Positions 9,374 to 18,429 of a DNA stretch of 64,000 bases are shown here, piece after piece. The notes beneath the pieces are model-generated. The model made no database searches and was not told where the DNA came from. It saw nothing but the letters and a program-made list of their open reading frames with translations. This stretch comes from CAJQQK01 sp963696075 (GTDB lineage Bacteria; Pseudomonadota; Alphaproteobacteria; Rhizobiales; Hyphomicrobiaceae): assembly GCA_963696075.1 (NCBI GenBank), contig CAVOJD010000006.1, positions 310,001-374,000 on the forward strand, written 5' to 3'. Numbering within the stretch: the first letter of the stretch is position 1; each line of letters starts with the position of its first letter. Position numbers and translations under genes: made by a program.

Positions 9374-10801
9374 ATGACATCGACCGCCCCTAAACAGTCA
9401 CCGCCAGAACAGTCACCGGGTGAGAAACCCGATCTGCGAGTGGCGCCTCATCCCGCCATCGTCACGGCGCAGGACGCGCGCGGTCGGGCCGGCGATGCGA
9501 ACGACACATCACCACCCCGGCAACGCTCTCTGGCCGCACGCCTCACGCGCGGCTTTTTTCAGCTTTTGCTGCCGATCCTGGTTGTTGCAGCCGGCATGGC
9601 CGCCTACCAGTACCTCAAGTCGACGCGCCCCGAAGTCGCCAAGCGCCCGGCAAAACCGGCCGTATTCGCCGTCAACACGGCACCCGTCGTCTTCCAGACC
9701 ATCCAGCCGCAACTGAGCCTCTACGGCACCACTGTTGCCGGCCGCGAAGTCGAGATCCGCGCCCTTGTGGCCGGCCAGGTCGTCTCCACCAATGATGCCC
9801 TGCGCGATGGCGGCGAAATCGAACAGGGCGCGACGATCCTCGCGATCGATCCCTTTGAATACCGCCAGGCCATAGTTGAGGTCGACGCACAGGTCGTCGA
9901 GCTGAAGGCCAGGGTCCGGGAGTTGGAAGCCTCCCTCGCCGTCGAGCAGACGACCTTGAAGTTTGCGCGCGAACAGGCAGCCTTGGCAACCGCCGACCTT
10001 GAACGCGCCGAACCGCTTTCGCGCCGCGGTGCCGTCACCGAGCGCACTGTCGATGAACGCCGCCAGACCGTGAGCCAGCGCCGCCAGGCGGTTGCCACGC
10101 TTGAAAACACCGTCGCCGTCTGGCAGGCGCGCATCGCCCAGCAGAAAGCCGCGATCCAGCGCCTCGAAGCCAACCGCCGCCGCGCGGCGCAGAAATTGAC
10201 CGAAACGGAACTCAAGGCCCCCTTCGATGCCTACGTCACCAACGTCGGCGCCCAGGTCGGCCGCATGGTCTCCGTCAATGACCGCGTCGCCACTCTCATC
10301 GACCGCAACTGGATCGAGGTCGCCTTCACCGTGACCGATCGCCAGTTCGGCCGCCTTGCCCGTGGCGATGATGGCCTCGTCGGCCGCAAGGTTCAGGTCA
10401 GTTGGAACGTTGGCGCCAAGCCGTTCACCTACGATGCGGTGATCGACCGCGTTGGCGCCAGCGTGTCGGCCCAGGCCGGCGGTGTCCAGGTCTTCGCGCG
10501 CATCTCCGAGCCTGCCGCCGGCGTCGGCCTGCGCCCTGGTGCCTTCGTCGAGATCAGTGTGCCCGACACCCGCTTCGAGGAGGTCGCCCGTCTGCCGGCC
10601 AACGCCGTCTTTGATGCCGACACGGTTTTCGTCGTGGCCGATGGCAAGCTCGACGCCCGCAAGGTGAACATTATTTCGACCACCGGCCAGGACGTGCTCG
10701 TGCGCGGCGATGTCCGCGCGGGCGAGAAAATCATGACAACCCGCCTCTCCCTGCCCGGCGAAGGCGTTCGCGTCCGGGAGATGGCCGCCGATGGCCGCTG
10801 A
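9374..10801 (+). CDS. RND efflux periplasmic adaptor (membrane fusion protein)
   Basis: 475 residues from ATG 9374; a GTG at 9359 is an alternative in frame. A disordered N-terminus of about 55 residues is followed by one membrane segment (FFQLLLPILVVAAGMAAYQY), which anchors the protein in the inner membrane. Next come the biotinyl-lipoyl-like half motif (YGTTVAGREVEIRALVAGQV), a long coiled-coil hairpin (about residues 160-275, rich in Glu, Arg and Ala), the second lipoyl half (LTETELKAPFDAYVTNV) and beta-barrel and membrane-proximal domains. It links the RND pump to an outer-membrane channel. Its stop overlaps the start of the pump gene by 11 bases, so the two are coupled. No TolC-like gene is nearby. 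The substrate cannot be read from sequence. Confidence 0.93.
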   Translation: MTSTAPKQSPPEQSPGEKPDLRVAPHPAIVTAQDARGRAGDANDTSPPRQRSLAARLTRGFFQLLLPILVVAAGMAAYQYLKSTRPEVAKRPAKPAVFAVNTAPVVFQTIQPQLSLYGTTVAGREVEIRALVAGQVVSTNDALRDGGEIEQGATILAIDPFEYRQAIVEVDAQVVELKARVRELEASLAVEQTTLKFAREQAALATADLERAEPLSRRGAVTERTVDERRQTVSQRRQAVATLENTVAVWQARIAQQKAAIQRLEANRRRAAQKLTETELKAPFDAYVTNVGAQVGRMVSVNDRVATLIDRNWIEVAFTVTDRQFGRLARGDDGLVGRKVQVSWNVGAKPFTYDAVIDRVGASVSAQAGGVQVFARISEPAAGVGLRPGAFVEISVPDTRFEEVARLPANAVFDADTVFVVADGKLDARKVNIISTTGQDVLVRGDVRAGEKIMTTRLSLPGEGVRVREMAADGR

Positions 10802-13800
10802 TCATCAAACGTCTGCGCCGAGCGGCGGCAATCTGATCAGCGCCTTCGCGCGCCATCCGACCGCGCCGAATTTGGCGATGGTCATCCTGATCCTGCTTGG
10901 CGTTTTCGCCCTCGACCGGCTGAACCGCCAGTTCTTCCCCGATTTCGAGGTGCCCGCAGTTCTCGTCACCGTCACCTGGCCCGGTGCGAGCGCTGAGGAT
11001 GGCGAGGCCAACATCCTGGATGTCCTGGAGCCCGAACTCCGTTTCATCGACAACGTCGAGACGGTCACCTCCTATGCGCGTGAGGGCAGCGCCACCATCT
11101 CCCTCGAGTTTACGCCCACCGCCGATATGCAGAAGGCCCAGTCTGACGTCGAGCAGGCCGTCTCCCGCGTCACCACATTGCCGGAGGATGCCGAGCAGCC
11201 ACTGATCTCGCGCGCAACCCTCTATGATCCGATCGCCGACATTCGCGTCACCGGCCCGTTCTCCGAGCGCGTCCTCAAGGGCTATGCCAAGAAACTGCGC
11301 GATGGTCTCTTGAACGCCGGCATCGACAGCGTCGTACTCTCCGGCGCGCGCGATGAGGAAATCTGGGTCAAGTTGCGTGAGGAGGAACTGCGTCGCCTCG
11401 GCCTCACGCTCGACGAGGTCTCACGCATCATTCGCGAGAACACCCAGGATCAGCCCGCCGGCACCCTGGAGGGCTCCAGCGAACTGCAGTTGCGCGCCAA
11501 ATCGGACCGCAAGACACCTGAGTCCATTGCCGAACTTGAAATCAAGTCCCTGCCGACCGGCCACAAGGTGCGTCTCCGCGACATTGCCGACGTCTCGACC
11601 CGCTTCGAACGCAGCGGCGTCATCACCGTCTCGAATGGCGAAAAAGCGATCGGGCTGCGCGTCCAGCGCGCCCTGACCGCCGACACCCTCGAGACGATGG
11701 AGAAGATGAAGACCTACCTCGCCGAGTCCCGGTCCGACTTCCCGCCCTCCCTCGGCATCAAGGTCTATAATATCCGCGCCGAATTGGTCGAACAGCGCCT
11801 CGGCATTCTCATCACCAATGGCCTCCAGGGCCTCTTCCTGGTCCTCGCCGCCCTGTTCATCTTCCTCAATGCCCGTGTCGCATTCTGGACGGCGGTGGGC
11901 ATTCCCGTCGCCCTTCTTGCCACGCTCTTCGTCATGTGGCTGAGCGGCCAGTCGATCAACATGGTCTCGATGTTCGCCTTGATCATGATGCTCGGCATCA
12001 TCGTCGATGACGCAATCGTCGTCGGCGAACACGCCTCCACCCTCGCGGACGGGGGCACCGGTCGTCTCGAAAGCTCGGAGCGCGCAGCCCTCATCATGTT
12101 CGCGCCCGTCACCGCAGCCAGCCTGACGACGGCGGCCGCCTTCCTGCCGATGTTCTTCATCGGCGATCGCATCGGCGACATCCTGCGCGCCATCCCCCTC
12201 GTCGTGCTCGCAGCCCTGTTCGCAAGCCTGATCGAGTGCTTCCTCATTCTGCCGGGCCACCTGCGCCACGGCCGCCCCTCGCCCAAGCCGCCAGGCCGTT
12301 TCCGCCGCACCATCGACGGTGGCGTCGCCTACTTTCGCGAACGCATATTCGGCCCCGTCGTCAGCATTGCCTACGACTGGCGCTACACCACCGTGGCGGT
12401 GCTGATCGCAAGTTTCATTCTAGCGTTGGGCGTGATGGCCGGCGGCCGCGTCAATTTCGTCTTCTTCCCGCGCCTCGAACCTGAGACCGTGCTGGCCTCG
12501 ATCAACTTCGCCCCCGGCGTCCCGCGCGAGGATCAGATTGCCGCCGTCACCCGCATCGAGAAAGCGCTCTACGAGTCTGAAAAAGCCCTCCTCGACAAGA
12601 AGAACAAGGCCGCCGCGAACGGTGCTGACGCAAAGGAACCGGCCGAGACCAGCCTCGTCGACGCCAGCCTCGCCGTCATCGGCAAGGCCGGCCGCAGTCA
12701 GGGCGAAAACCTCGCCGAAGTGTCCGGTCAGCTCACCCCTTCCGAAGTCCGCTCGATCCGCACCAACGTGGTCCTCAACGAGTGGCGCCGGCGCATTCCC
12801 CCGATCCCGGGCGTGGAGCGGGTTGCCGTCTTCGGCCAGCGCGGCGGCCCCCCCGGCCGCGACGTTGACGTGCGCCTTCAGAACGGCACGATCGAAACCC
12901 TCAAGGCTGCCTCCGAGGATCTCAAGCAGCGCCTGACAGCTTTCGCAGGCGTCAGCGCCATCGAGGATGATCTGCCCTACGGCAAGCAGGAACTCGTCTT
13001 CACGCTTACCCCGCGCGGCCGCGCCCTCGGCTTCTCCGACGCCACCGTCGGCCGCCAGGTCCGCAACGCCTTCGAAGGCGCCATCGCCACCCGCTTCGCG
13101 CGCGGTGATGAGGAGATCACCGTCCGCGTCTCGCGCGAGCAGGAAGTCCAGGGTATTGCCGCCCTGGATAAGGTCTACCTCAGCGCCGCCGACGGCACCC
13201 GCGTGCCCTTGACCGAGATTGTCGACATCCGCGAGCGCCAGAATTTCGCCCTCGTCAAGCGCGACCAGGGCGTGCGCACGGTTGCCGTCACCGCCGACCT
13301 CGACACCGACGTCGCCACCACCGATGCCATCCTCGAGCGCCTCGAGAAGGACGGCATCATGGCCGACCTCTCCGCCAAGTACGGGATAACCTATTACTAC
13401 AGCGGGCGGGATGAAGAGCGCCGCAAGTCCTTCAAGGATCTCCAGTCAGGCTCGATCCTGTCTCTCGCGCTGATCTACATCATCCTCGCCTGGGTCTTCG
13501 CCAGTTACGCGAAGCCCTTCGCCGTGATGGCCATCATCCCGTTCGGCTTCGTCGGCGCCGTCGCAGGCCATTACATCATGGGCTACGATATCACCATCAT
13601 TTCGCTGATCGGCCTGCTGGGCCTGACGGGCATCCTGGTCAACGATTCAATCGTCCTCGTCAGTCGGCTGGGCGAACGCTTGCGCGCCGGCAACGAGCTG
13701 CGCGAGGCTGCCATCGGCGCCGCCAAGGACCGCCTGCGCGCCGTCATCCTAACCTCGCTCACCACGATCGGCGGCCTGACGCCATTGATCTTCGAGACCA

Positions 13801-13991
13801 GCCGTCAGGCCCAGTTCCTGATCCCGCTGGCGATCACGATCGTTTTCGGCCTTGCTGGAGCAACCATTCTGGTCCTCGTCCTGGTCCCCGCTCTGGTCGG
13901 CATCGGCGGTGACATCGGCCGCTGGGCCGGCCGCATCAAGGGCCTCTACGTGGACCGCACCCCAACGGCCACCCCCGGCCCCGCTGAGTAG
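10791..13991 (+). CDS. RND-family efflux pump, inner-membrane transporter
   Basis: 1066 residues, the normal size of an AcrB-type pump with 12 membrane spans in two repeats, each with a large periplasmic loop. TM1 lies at NLAMVILILLGVFALDRLN. TM4 carries the proton-relay pair Asp-Asp in GIIVDDAIVVGEH. In the second half the matching segment is GLTGILVNDSIVLVSRLGE, so the lysine that AcrB uses in TM10 is replaced by an Asn-Asp pair. That is seen in several proteobacterial RND subfamilies. The protein works with the adaptor encoded just upstream. It could export drugs, lipophilic compounds or lipids. The two genes form an operon that ends here, with a 165-bp gap before the next gene. Confidence 0.93.
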   Translation: MAADHQTSAPSGGNLISAFARHPTAPNLAMVILILLGVFALDRLNRQFFPDFEVPAVLVTVTWPGASAEDGEANILDVLEPELRFIDNVETVTSYAREGSATISLEFTPTADMQKAQSDVEQAVSRVTTLPEDAEQPLISRATLYDPIADIRVTGPFSERVLKGYAKKLRDGLLNAGIDSVVLSGARDEEIWVKLREEELRRLGLTLDEVSRIIRENTQDQPAGTLEGSSELQLRAKSDRKTPESIAELEIKSLPTGHKVRLRDIADVSTRFERSGVITVSNGEKAIGLRVQRALTADTLETMEKMKTYLAESRSDFPPSLGIKVYNIRAELVEQRLGILITNGLQGLFLVLAALFIFLNARVAFWTAVGIPVALLATLFVMWLSGQSINMVSMFALIMMLGIIVDDAIVVGEHASTLADGGTGRLESSERAALIMFAPVTAASLTTAAAFLPMFFIGDRIGDILRAIPLVVLAALFASLIECFLILPGHLRHGRPSPKPPGRFRRTIDGGVAYFRERIFGPVVSIAYDWRYTTVAVLIASFILALGVMAGGRVNFVFFPRLEPETVLASINFAPGVPREDQIAAVTRIEKALYESEKALLDKKNKAAANGADAKEPAETSLVDASLAVIGKAGRSQGENLAEVSGQLTPSEVRSIRTNVVLNEWRRRIPPIPGVERVAVFGQRGGPPGRDVDVRLQNGTIETLKAASEDLKQRLTAFAGVSAIEDDLPYGKQELVFTLTPRGRALGFSDATVGRQVRNAFEGAIATRFARGDEEITVRVSREQEVQGIAALDKVYLSAADGTRVPLTEIVDIRERQNFALVKRDQGVRTVAVTADLDTDVATTDAILERLEKDGIMADLSAKYGITYYYSGRDEERRKSFKDLQSGSILSLALIYIILAWVFASYAKPFAVMAIIPFGFVGAVAGHYIMGYDITIISLIGLLGLTGILVNDSIVLVSRLGERLRAGNELREAAIGAAKDRLRAVILTSLTTIGGLTPLIFETSRQAQFLIPLAITIVFGLAGATILVLVLVPALVGIGGDIGRWAGRIKGLYVDRTPTATPGPAE

Positions 13992-14156
13992 CGCCGTCGC
14001 ACGCCCCTGATAAGGCGCTCTGCGCGCGAGGCGCCGCGATGCTGGACGGGCCTGGTTTGTCTGTGCACCATCCGGTGAGATTCATGCGGCGGGTGGCTTT
14101 GCATGGCCATTGTATTGTGTCTAGGTGCCGCATCTGAGCGCTTGGGATGAGTCGCC

Positions 14157-15218
14157 GTGTCAAAAATCTCCGCGAACGGGCGTCTCCCGTTGCCACCGAC
14201 ACCGCAGGGAAAGCCATGTCATGTCGGCTTTTTCCTGGTCCCGTCCTTTTCCTTGATCGCCTTCACGTCCGCAATCGAGTCACTGCGCCTGGCCAATCAC
14301 TGCTCTGAACAGCAGCTTTTTTCCTGGAGCCTGTTTTCACCGGACGGCGCACCCGTCGCGGCATCAAACGGCGTCAAGGTCTCCGTCGACGCCGCCTACC
14401 GGACAGCGGACCGCCTCTCCGCGTTTATCGTTTGCGCCGGCCTTGAGGTTCAAAACTACGACCACAAGCCCCTCATCGACACGCTCCGCCGCCTTGCCTC
14501 CTTCGGTGCCGGCGTGGGCGCGGTCTGCACCGGCACCCACATCCTCGCCCGGTCCGGCCTCCTCAACGGCTATCGCTCCACGATCCACTGGGAAAACCAA
14601 GGAGCGTTGCTCTCCGATTTCCCCGAACTCGACGTCTCCGAAGAACTCTTCGAAATCGACCGGGACCGCTTCACCTGCGCCGGTGGTACGACGGCAATCG
14701 ACATGATCCTGTCGATCATCGCCCGCGACTACGGCGACGATCTCGCAGCCCACATCACCGATCTCTTGGTCTATCACCGCATTCGCGAGCAGGGCGCCCG
14801 CCAGCGCATGGACCTGCGCGCGCGCCTCGGCATTGCCAACCCGAAGCTCCTGACCGTCATCCAGCGCATGGAAGAGACCATCGAGGACCCCATCAGCCTC
14901 GTCGAGCTCGCCCATCATGCCGGCGTCTCACCGCGTCAGCTCGAACGCCTGTTCTCGAAATATCTTGGCCACTCCCCGACCCGCCACTACCTCTCGATCC
15001 GCCTCGAGCGCGCCCGCTTCCTGTTGGTGCAGACCGCGATGCCGATTCTATCGGTCGCCATGGCGTGCGGGTTCGTCTCCGCCTCGCATTTTTCCAAGAG
15101 CTACAGCGAGCACTTTGGCCGCACACCGAGTGCTGAACGCCGCGCCCGCGCACTCGCCCCCTCCAAAGACGGTCCGACCGCGCGCATGGCGCGTCGCGGC
15201 AAACTCGAGACGCAGTAA
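14157..15218 (+). CDS. GlxA-family transcriptional regulator (DJ-1/PfpI + AraC)
   Basis: 353 residues from GTG 14157, preceded by GGGATGAG. The N-terminal half is a DJ-1/PfpI-like amidase fold without enzymatic role in this family (HVGFFLVPSFSLIAFTSAIE; GAVCTGTHILARSGLLNG; FTCAGGTTAIDM). The C-terminal half is an AraC double helix-turn-helix (SLVELAHHAGVSPRQLERLF and SVAMACGFVSASHFSKSY). Members such as GbdR, CdhR and ArgR activate betaine, carnitine and amino-acid catabolism. A role in regulating the nearby sarcosine oxidase genes is therefore reasonable. It is inference only, because the RND operon lies between them. Confidence 0.9.
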   Translation: MSKISANGRLPLPPTPQGKPCHVGFFLVPSFSLIAFTSAIESLRLANHCSEQQLFSWSLFSPDGAPVAASNGVKVSVDAAYRTADRLSAFIVCAGLEVQNYDHKPLIDTLRRLASFGAGVGAVCTGTHILARSGLLNGYRSTIHWENQGALLSDFPELDVSEELFEIDRDRFTCAGGTTAIDMILSIIARDYGDDLAAHITDLLVYHRIREQGARQRMDLRARLGIANPKLLTVIQRMEETIEDPISLVELAHHAGVSPRQLERLFSKYLGHSPTRHYLSIRLERARFLLVQTAMPILSVAMACGFVSASHFSKSYSEHFGRTPSAERRARALAPSKDGPTARMARRGKLETQ

Positions 15219-15395
15219 AGCTTCGGACGCCGGGACATGGTGCTCGACGCGGATCTGTCAAAGGCCAGGGGGCCGCGATGCCCTGCGCTCGCCCACCTGC
15301 CGTGCCCGAGATCGTTCCGCCAAAGCCCACGTGTCGTGGTGGCCGGTTCGCTCGTTCGGTTCGCTGGATGCGAGCGCGGGACGTCAGCCGCCGCT

Positions 15396-15671
15396 CTAGC
15401 GCCGGCCCTTCACGTAGCCTGCGTCCCGCAGCGATTCATAGCAGCTCCAGGAAAGCTGCCGCCCGTTTGCGCGCATGCACGAGCGCATCTTCGCCGTGCC
15501 GATCTTGTAGCCCGGACAGAACGTGCGGTAATCATCACGGCATTCACGCTTCACCTTCTTGGGCACGGCAAGCGCGGGCGTGGCGGCAATACATCCGATG
15601 AGCGTCCACACCGCGAGCGAGCGGAAGTGTCCGGTCAGTTGGTGGGCGAGCGAGGTTGCGAAGGGTCGCAT
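15396..15671 (-). CDS. Small secreted Cys-rich protein
   Basis: 91 residues from ATG 15671; a GTG at 15686 is the alternative. A signal peptide is evident: FRSLAVWTLIGCIAATPALA, with an AxA cleavage site. The mature part is about 55 residues, basic, with four cysteines in a CRDDYRTFC...C...SC pattern (AKMRSCMRANGRQLSWSCYE). This resembles the cysteine-rich repeat proteins common in Hyphomicrobiales periplasm, whose function is unknown. It stands alone between a plus-strand regulator that ends 177 bp away and the cation efflux gene on its own strand. Confidence 0.7.
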   Translation of the reverse strand: MRPFATSLAHQLTGHFRSLAVWTLIGCIAATPALAVPKKVKRECRDDYRTFCPGYKIGTAKMRSCMRANGRQLSWSCYESLRDAGYVKGRR

Positions 15672-15840
15672 GGCAGTTTCCAGCACAGGCGGCCGGCCGG
15701 GTAGGGCGGGTCCGCGGTCATCGCACCGGACAATCCGGTGCCGCGCGTCGCTCTTAAGCCCAAAATCCGCACCGGCAAGTGAATTGTGCGAAACCCGGCT
15801 TCAACTCGCCGTGATGGTAAATGCGGCCCCGGCCACCGCC

Positions 15841-16854
15841 TCATTGCAGCAGCTCGATTTCCACCGTCGCGTGCCCGATTCCAAACTGCCTCGCCAGCAA
15901 TTCCTTGATCGCGATCCGGGCCGCTTCAATGTCGGTTCCACCGCGAACCTGGGCTTGTAGGGTGGCCATCGGCCGTTCCTCAGTAATGGACCAGGCGTGA
16001 ACATGGTGGACACGCACAACCCCCTCGACCGCCGCTTCAATGGCGCGGGCAACCGCCCCCCGGTCGAAACCATGCGGCGCTCCTTCAAGCAGGATGTGCC
16101 CGCTCTCTGCGACGATCCGCCAGGCCGACCGCAGGATGATGAGCGCGACGACAACCGAAAGGATCGGGTCGATCGGCGTCCAGCCGGTCAAGATGATGAC
16201 GAGAGCGGCGGTCAGCGCCGCGATTGAACCCAACAGATCACCAGCAACATGCAGGGCCGCGGCGCGGATGTTGAGGTTGTTGACATCACCCCGCGTGAGA
16301 ACGAAGAAGGCAACGACATTGACGATCAGCCCGCCAATTGCGACCCACAGCATCAAGCCGCCGAGCACCTCGCCCGGCGCCTGCAGACGGTGCCAGGCTT
16401 CCGCGCACACCCAGGCGGCAATCACGAACAGCGACAGCCCGTTGACGAACGCCACCAGCACCGAAAGTCGGTCGAAGCCGTAGGTGCGCGCCGCCGTCGC
16501 CGGCTTGCGCTGCAGCCGAAATGCAACCCAAGCCATGAACAAGGCGCCGGTATCGGTCAGCATGTGCCCGGCGTCCGCCAGCAGGGCCAGCGAGCCGGAC
16601 ACCAGCCCGCCGATCACCTCCGCCACCATGAAGCCGCCGGTCAGCAGCGCGGCAATACCGACCGCCGTTTCGTTGGCGCCATGCACATGGGTGCCGTGGC
16701 CATGATGGTGATGGCCAACATTGTTATGGCCTGCATGGTGGTGGTCTTCGTGACCGTCACGATGGCCGTGCCGGTGCGCGGCATCGCGCTTGGGCGAACC
16801 TGCCGGCGGGGCCTGTTGGGACAGGCCGCTGTTTTCGTCATGCTGATCGTTCAC
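15841..16854 (-). CDS. Cation diffusion facilitator (zinc/cobalt/cadmium efflux)
   Basis: 337 residues. The N-terminus is very rich in histidine (HGHRDGHEDHHHAGH and HHHHGHGTHVHG, residues about 29-58), a metal-binding region seen in CzcD/ZitB-type proteins. Six membrane segments follow. TM2 carries the HxxxD metal site in LLADAGHMLTDTGAL and TM5 carries the matching AALHVAGDLLGS. The C-terminal cytoplasmic domain (HHVHAWSITEERPMATLQ) is the usual CDF dimer domain. The protein exports Zn2+ or related ions against H+. Its ATG overlaps the stop of the aminotransferase gene by four bases (ATGA), so the two genes are co-translated, an unusual partnership. Confidence 0.92.
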   Translation of the reverse strand: MNDQHDENSGLSQQAPPAGSPKRDAAHRHGHRDGHEDHHHAGHNNVGHHHHGHGTHVHGANETAVGIAALLTGGFMVAEVIGGLVSGSLALLADAGHMLTDTGALFMAWVAFRLQRKPATAARTYGFDRLSVLVAFVNGLSLFVIAAWVCAEAWHRLQAPGEVLGGLMLWVAIGGLIVNVVAFFVLTRGDVNNLNIRAAALHVAGDLLGSIAALTAALVIILTGWTPIDPILSVVVALIILRSAWRIVAESGHILLEGAPHGFDRGAVARAIEAAVEGVVRVHHVHAWSITEERPMATLQAQVRGGTDIEAARIAIKELLARQFGIGHATVEIELLQ

Positions 16855-18203
16855 AGAACCGCTGCAAGCACCTCGTCGACGGACCGGCCGAGCTTGTCGA
16901 CCAGCTCCCCGATCTCATCGTCCGAAATGATGAACGGCGGCGCCACCAGGACATGGTCGCCGCGGCGGCCATCGATCGTGCCGCCCATCGGATAGCAGAT
17001 CAGCCCGTTCTCGAAGGCCGTCTTCTTCAGCCGCGCATGGATCTTGAGCGCCGGATCGAACACCTCTTTCGTCTCCCGGTCGGCAACGAACTCGATCCCG
17101 CGGAACAGACCCCGCCCGCGAATATCGCCGACATGGGCGTGCTGGCCGAACCGCTCGCGCAGCGCCGCATCGAGCTTGTCGCCTTGCGTCCGGCAACGCG
17201 TGATCAGGTCGCGTTCCTCGAATTGGCTGAGCACCGCCAGCCCCGCCGCACATGCCGCCGGATGTCCGAGATAGGTATGGCCGTGCTGGAAGAAGCCCGA
17301 TCCCTCCTCGAACGCACGATAAACCTCGCGCGTGCACATCACCGCGCCGATCGGCTGATAGCCCGCGCCGAGCCCCTTCGCGATCGCCACGAGGTCCGGC
17401 GTGACGCCCTCCTGCTCGCATGCGAACAACGATCCCGTGCGCCCCATCCCGCACATCACTTCATCGAGGATGAGCAGCACCTGGTGGCGGTCGCAGATCT
17501 CGCGGATGCGCTTGAAATAGCCCGGCGCCGCCGTCACCGCCCCGAGCGTGGCGCCGACCACCGGTTCGGCAATGAACGCCATGACGTTTTCAGGTCCGAT
17601 CCGCTGGATCTCCGCTTCGAGTTCATCGGCGGCCCTGAGCCCATAGGCCTCGAGCGATTCCCCCGCCAGCCGGTCGCGATACTCATAGCACGGCGCAATG
17701 TGCGCGCCTTCCGCCAGCAGCGGCTTGAACGGTTCGCGCCGCCATTCGTTTCCGCCTGCCGCCAGCGCGCCGAGCGTATTGCCATGATAGCTCTGGCGTC
17801 GTGCGATCAGGCGCGATTTCTTCGTATTGCCCGTCTCGATGGCGTACTGCCGCGCCATCTTGATCGCCGCTTCCACAGCCTCCGAGCCGCCCGAGACGAA
17901 ATAGACCCGGTCGAGTTCGCCCGGCGCCAGCTTGGCGAGCTTGTCGGCCAGCGCCTCCGCCGGTTTGCTTGACAGAAAACCCGTATGCGCAAACGCCAGC
18001 TCATCAAGCTGCGCCTTGACCGCCTCCGTCACGGCCTTGTCGCCGTGCCCGAGACACGACACCGCCGCCCCGCCCGAGCCGTCGAGATAGGCTTTGCCGG
18101 TGGTGTCGTAGAGATAACACCCCTCCCCTCGCGCGGCGATCGGCGGCGGGGCCTGGGTCTGCCGGGGAAAAACGTGGCTTTGCTTTTCGGTCGTCGCGCT
18201 CAT
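16851..18203 (-). CDS. Class III PLP-dependent aminotransferase
   Basis: 450 residues. The fold-type I aminotransferase class III pattern is complete: YLDGSGGAAVSCLGHGD near the N-terminus, FVSGGSEAVEAAIKMAR (phosphate contact), RRQSYHGNTLGAL, the cofactor Asp in LLILDEVMCGMGRTG, and the Schiff-base lysine in LVAIAKGLGAGYQPIGAV. The group includes beta-alanine-pyruvate, taurine-pyruvate, GABA and diamine aminotransferases, and the substrate cannot be assigned from motifs. It is the first gene of a two-gene unit with the metal exporter. An omega-amino acid or amine substrate is the usual outcome for relatives of this length. Confidence 0.9.
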   Translation of the reverse strand: MSATTEKQSHVFPRQTQAPPPIAARGEGCYLYDTTGKAYLDGSGGAAVSCLGHGDKAVTEAVKAQLDELAFAHTGFLSSKPAEALADKLAKLAPGELDRVYFVSGGSEAVEAAIKMARQYAIETGNTKKSRLIARRQSYHGNTLGALAAGGNEWRREPFKPLLAEGAHIAPCYEYRDRLAGESLEAYGLRAADELEAEIQRIGPENVMAFIAEPVVGATLGAVTAAPGYFKRIREICDRHQVLLILDEVMCGMGRTGSLFACEQEGVTPDLVAIAKGLGAGYQPIGAVMCTREVYRAFEEGSGFFQHGHTYLGHPAACAAGLAVLSQFEERDLITRCRTQGDKLDAALRERFGQHAHVGDIRGRGLFRGIEFVADRETKEVFDPALKIHARLKKTAFENGLICYPMGGTIDGRRGDHVLVAPPFIISDDEIGELVDKLGRSVDEVLAAVL

Positions 18204-18429
18204 GGCGGTCTCGCTTGTTTCATCACTCGATTAACCGGCCGACTGGAAGCGACCGGCGCGCCATATTGGCGTTTGGCTTGGGCCAGTGTACACACCGGCA
18301 ACGGTGCGAGCCTACCCTCAATCCGGGAACCGAAAAAGAAGCACGAACAGCCCATCGCTGTCCGCCCATGAAGCTGCATTGCAGCCGGGCGTTCGGCGCA
18401 CGACACTGGAAACGAGAGGAACACTGCCC

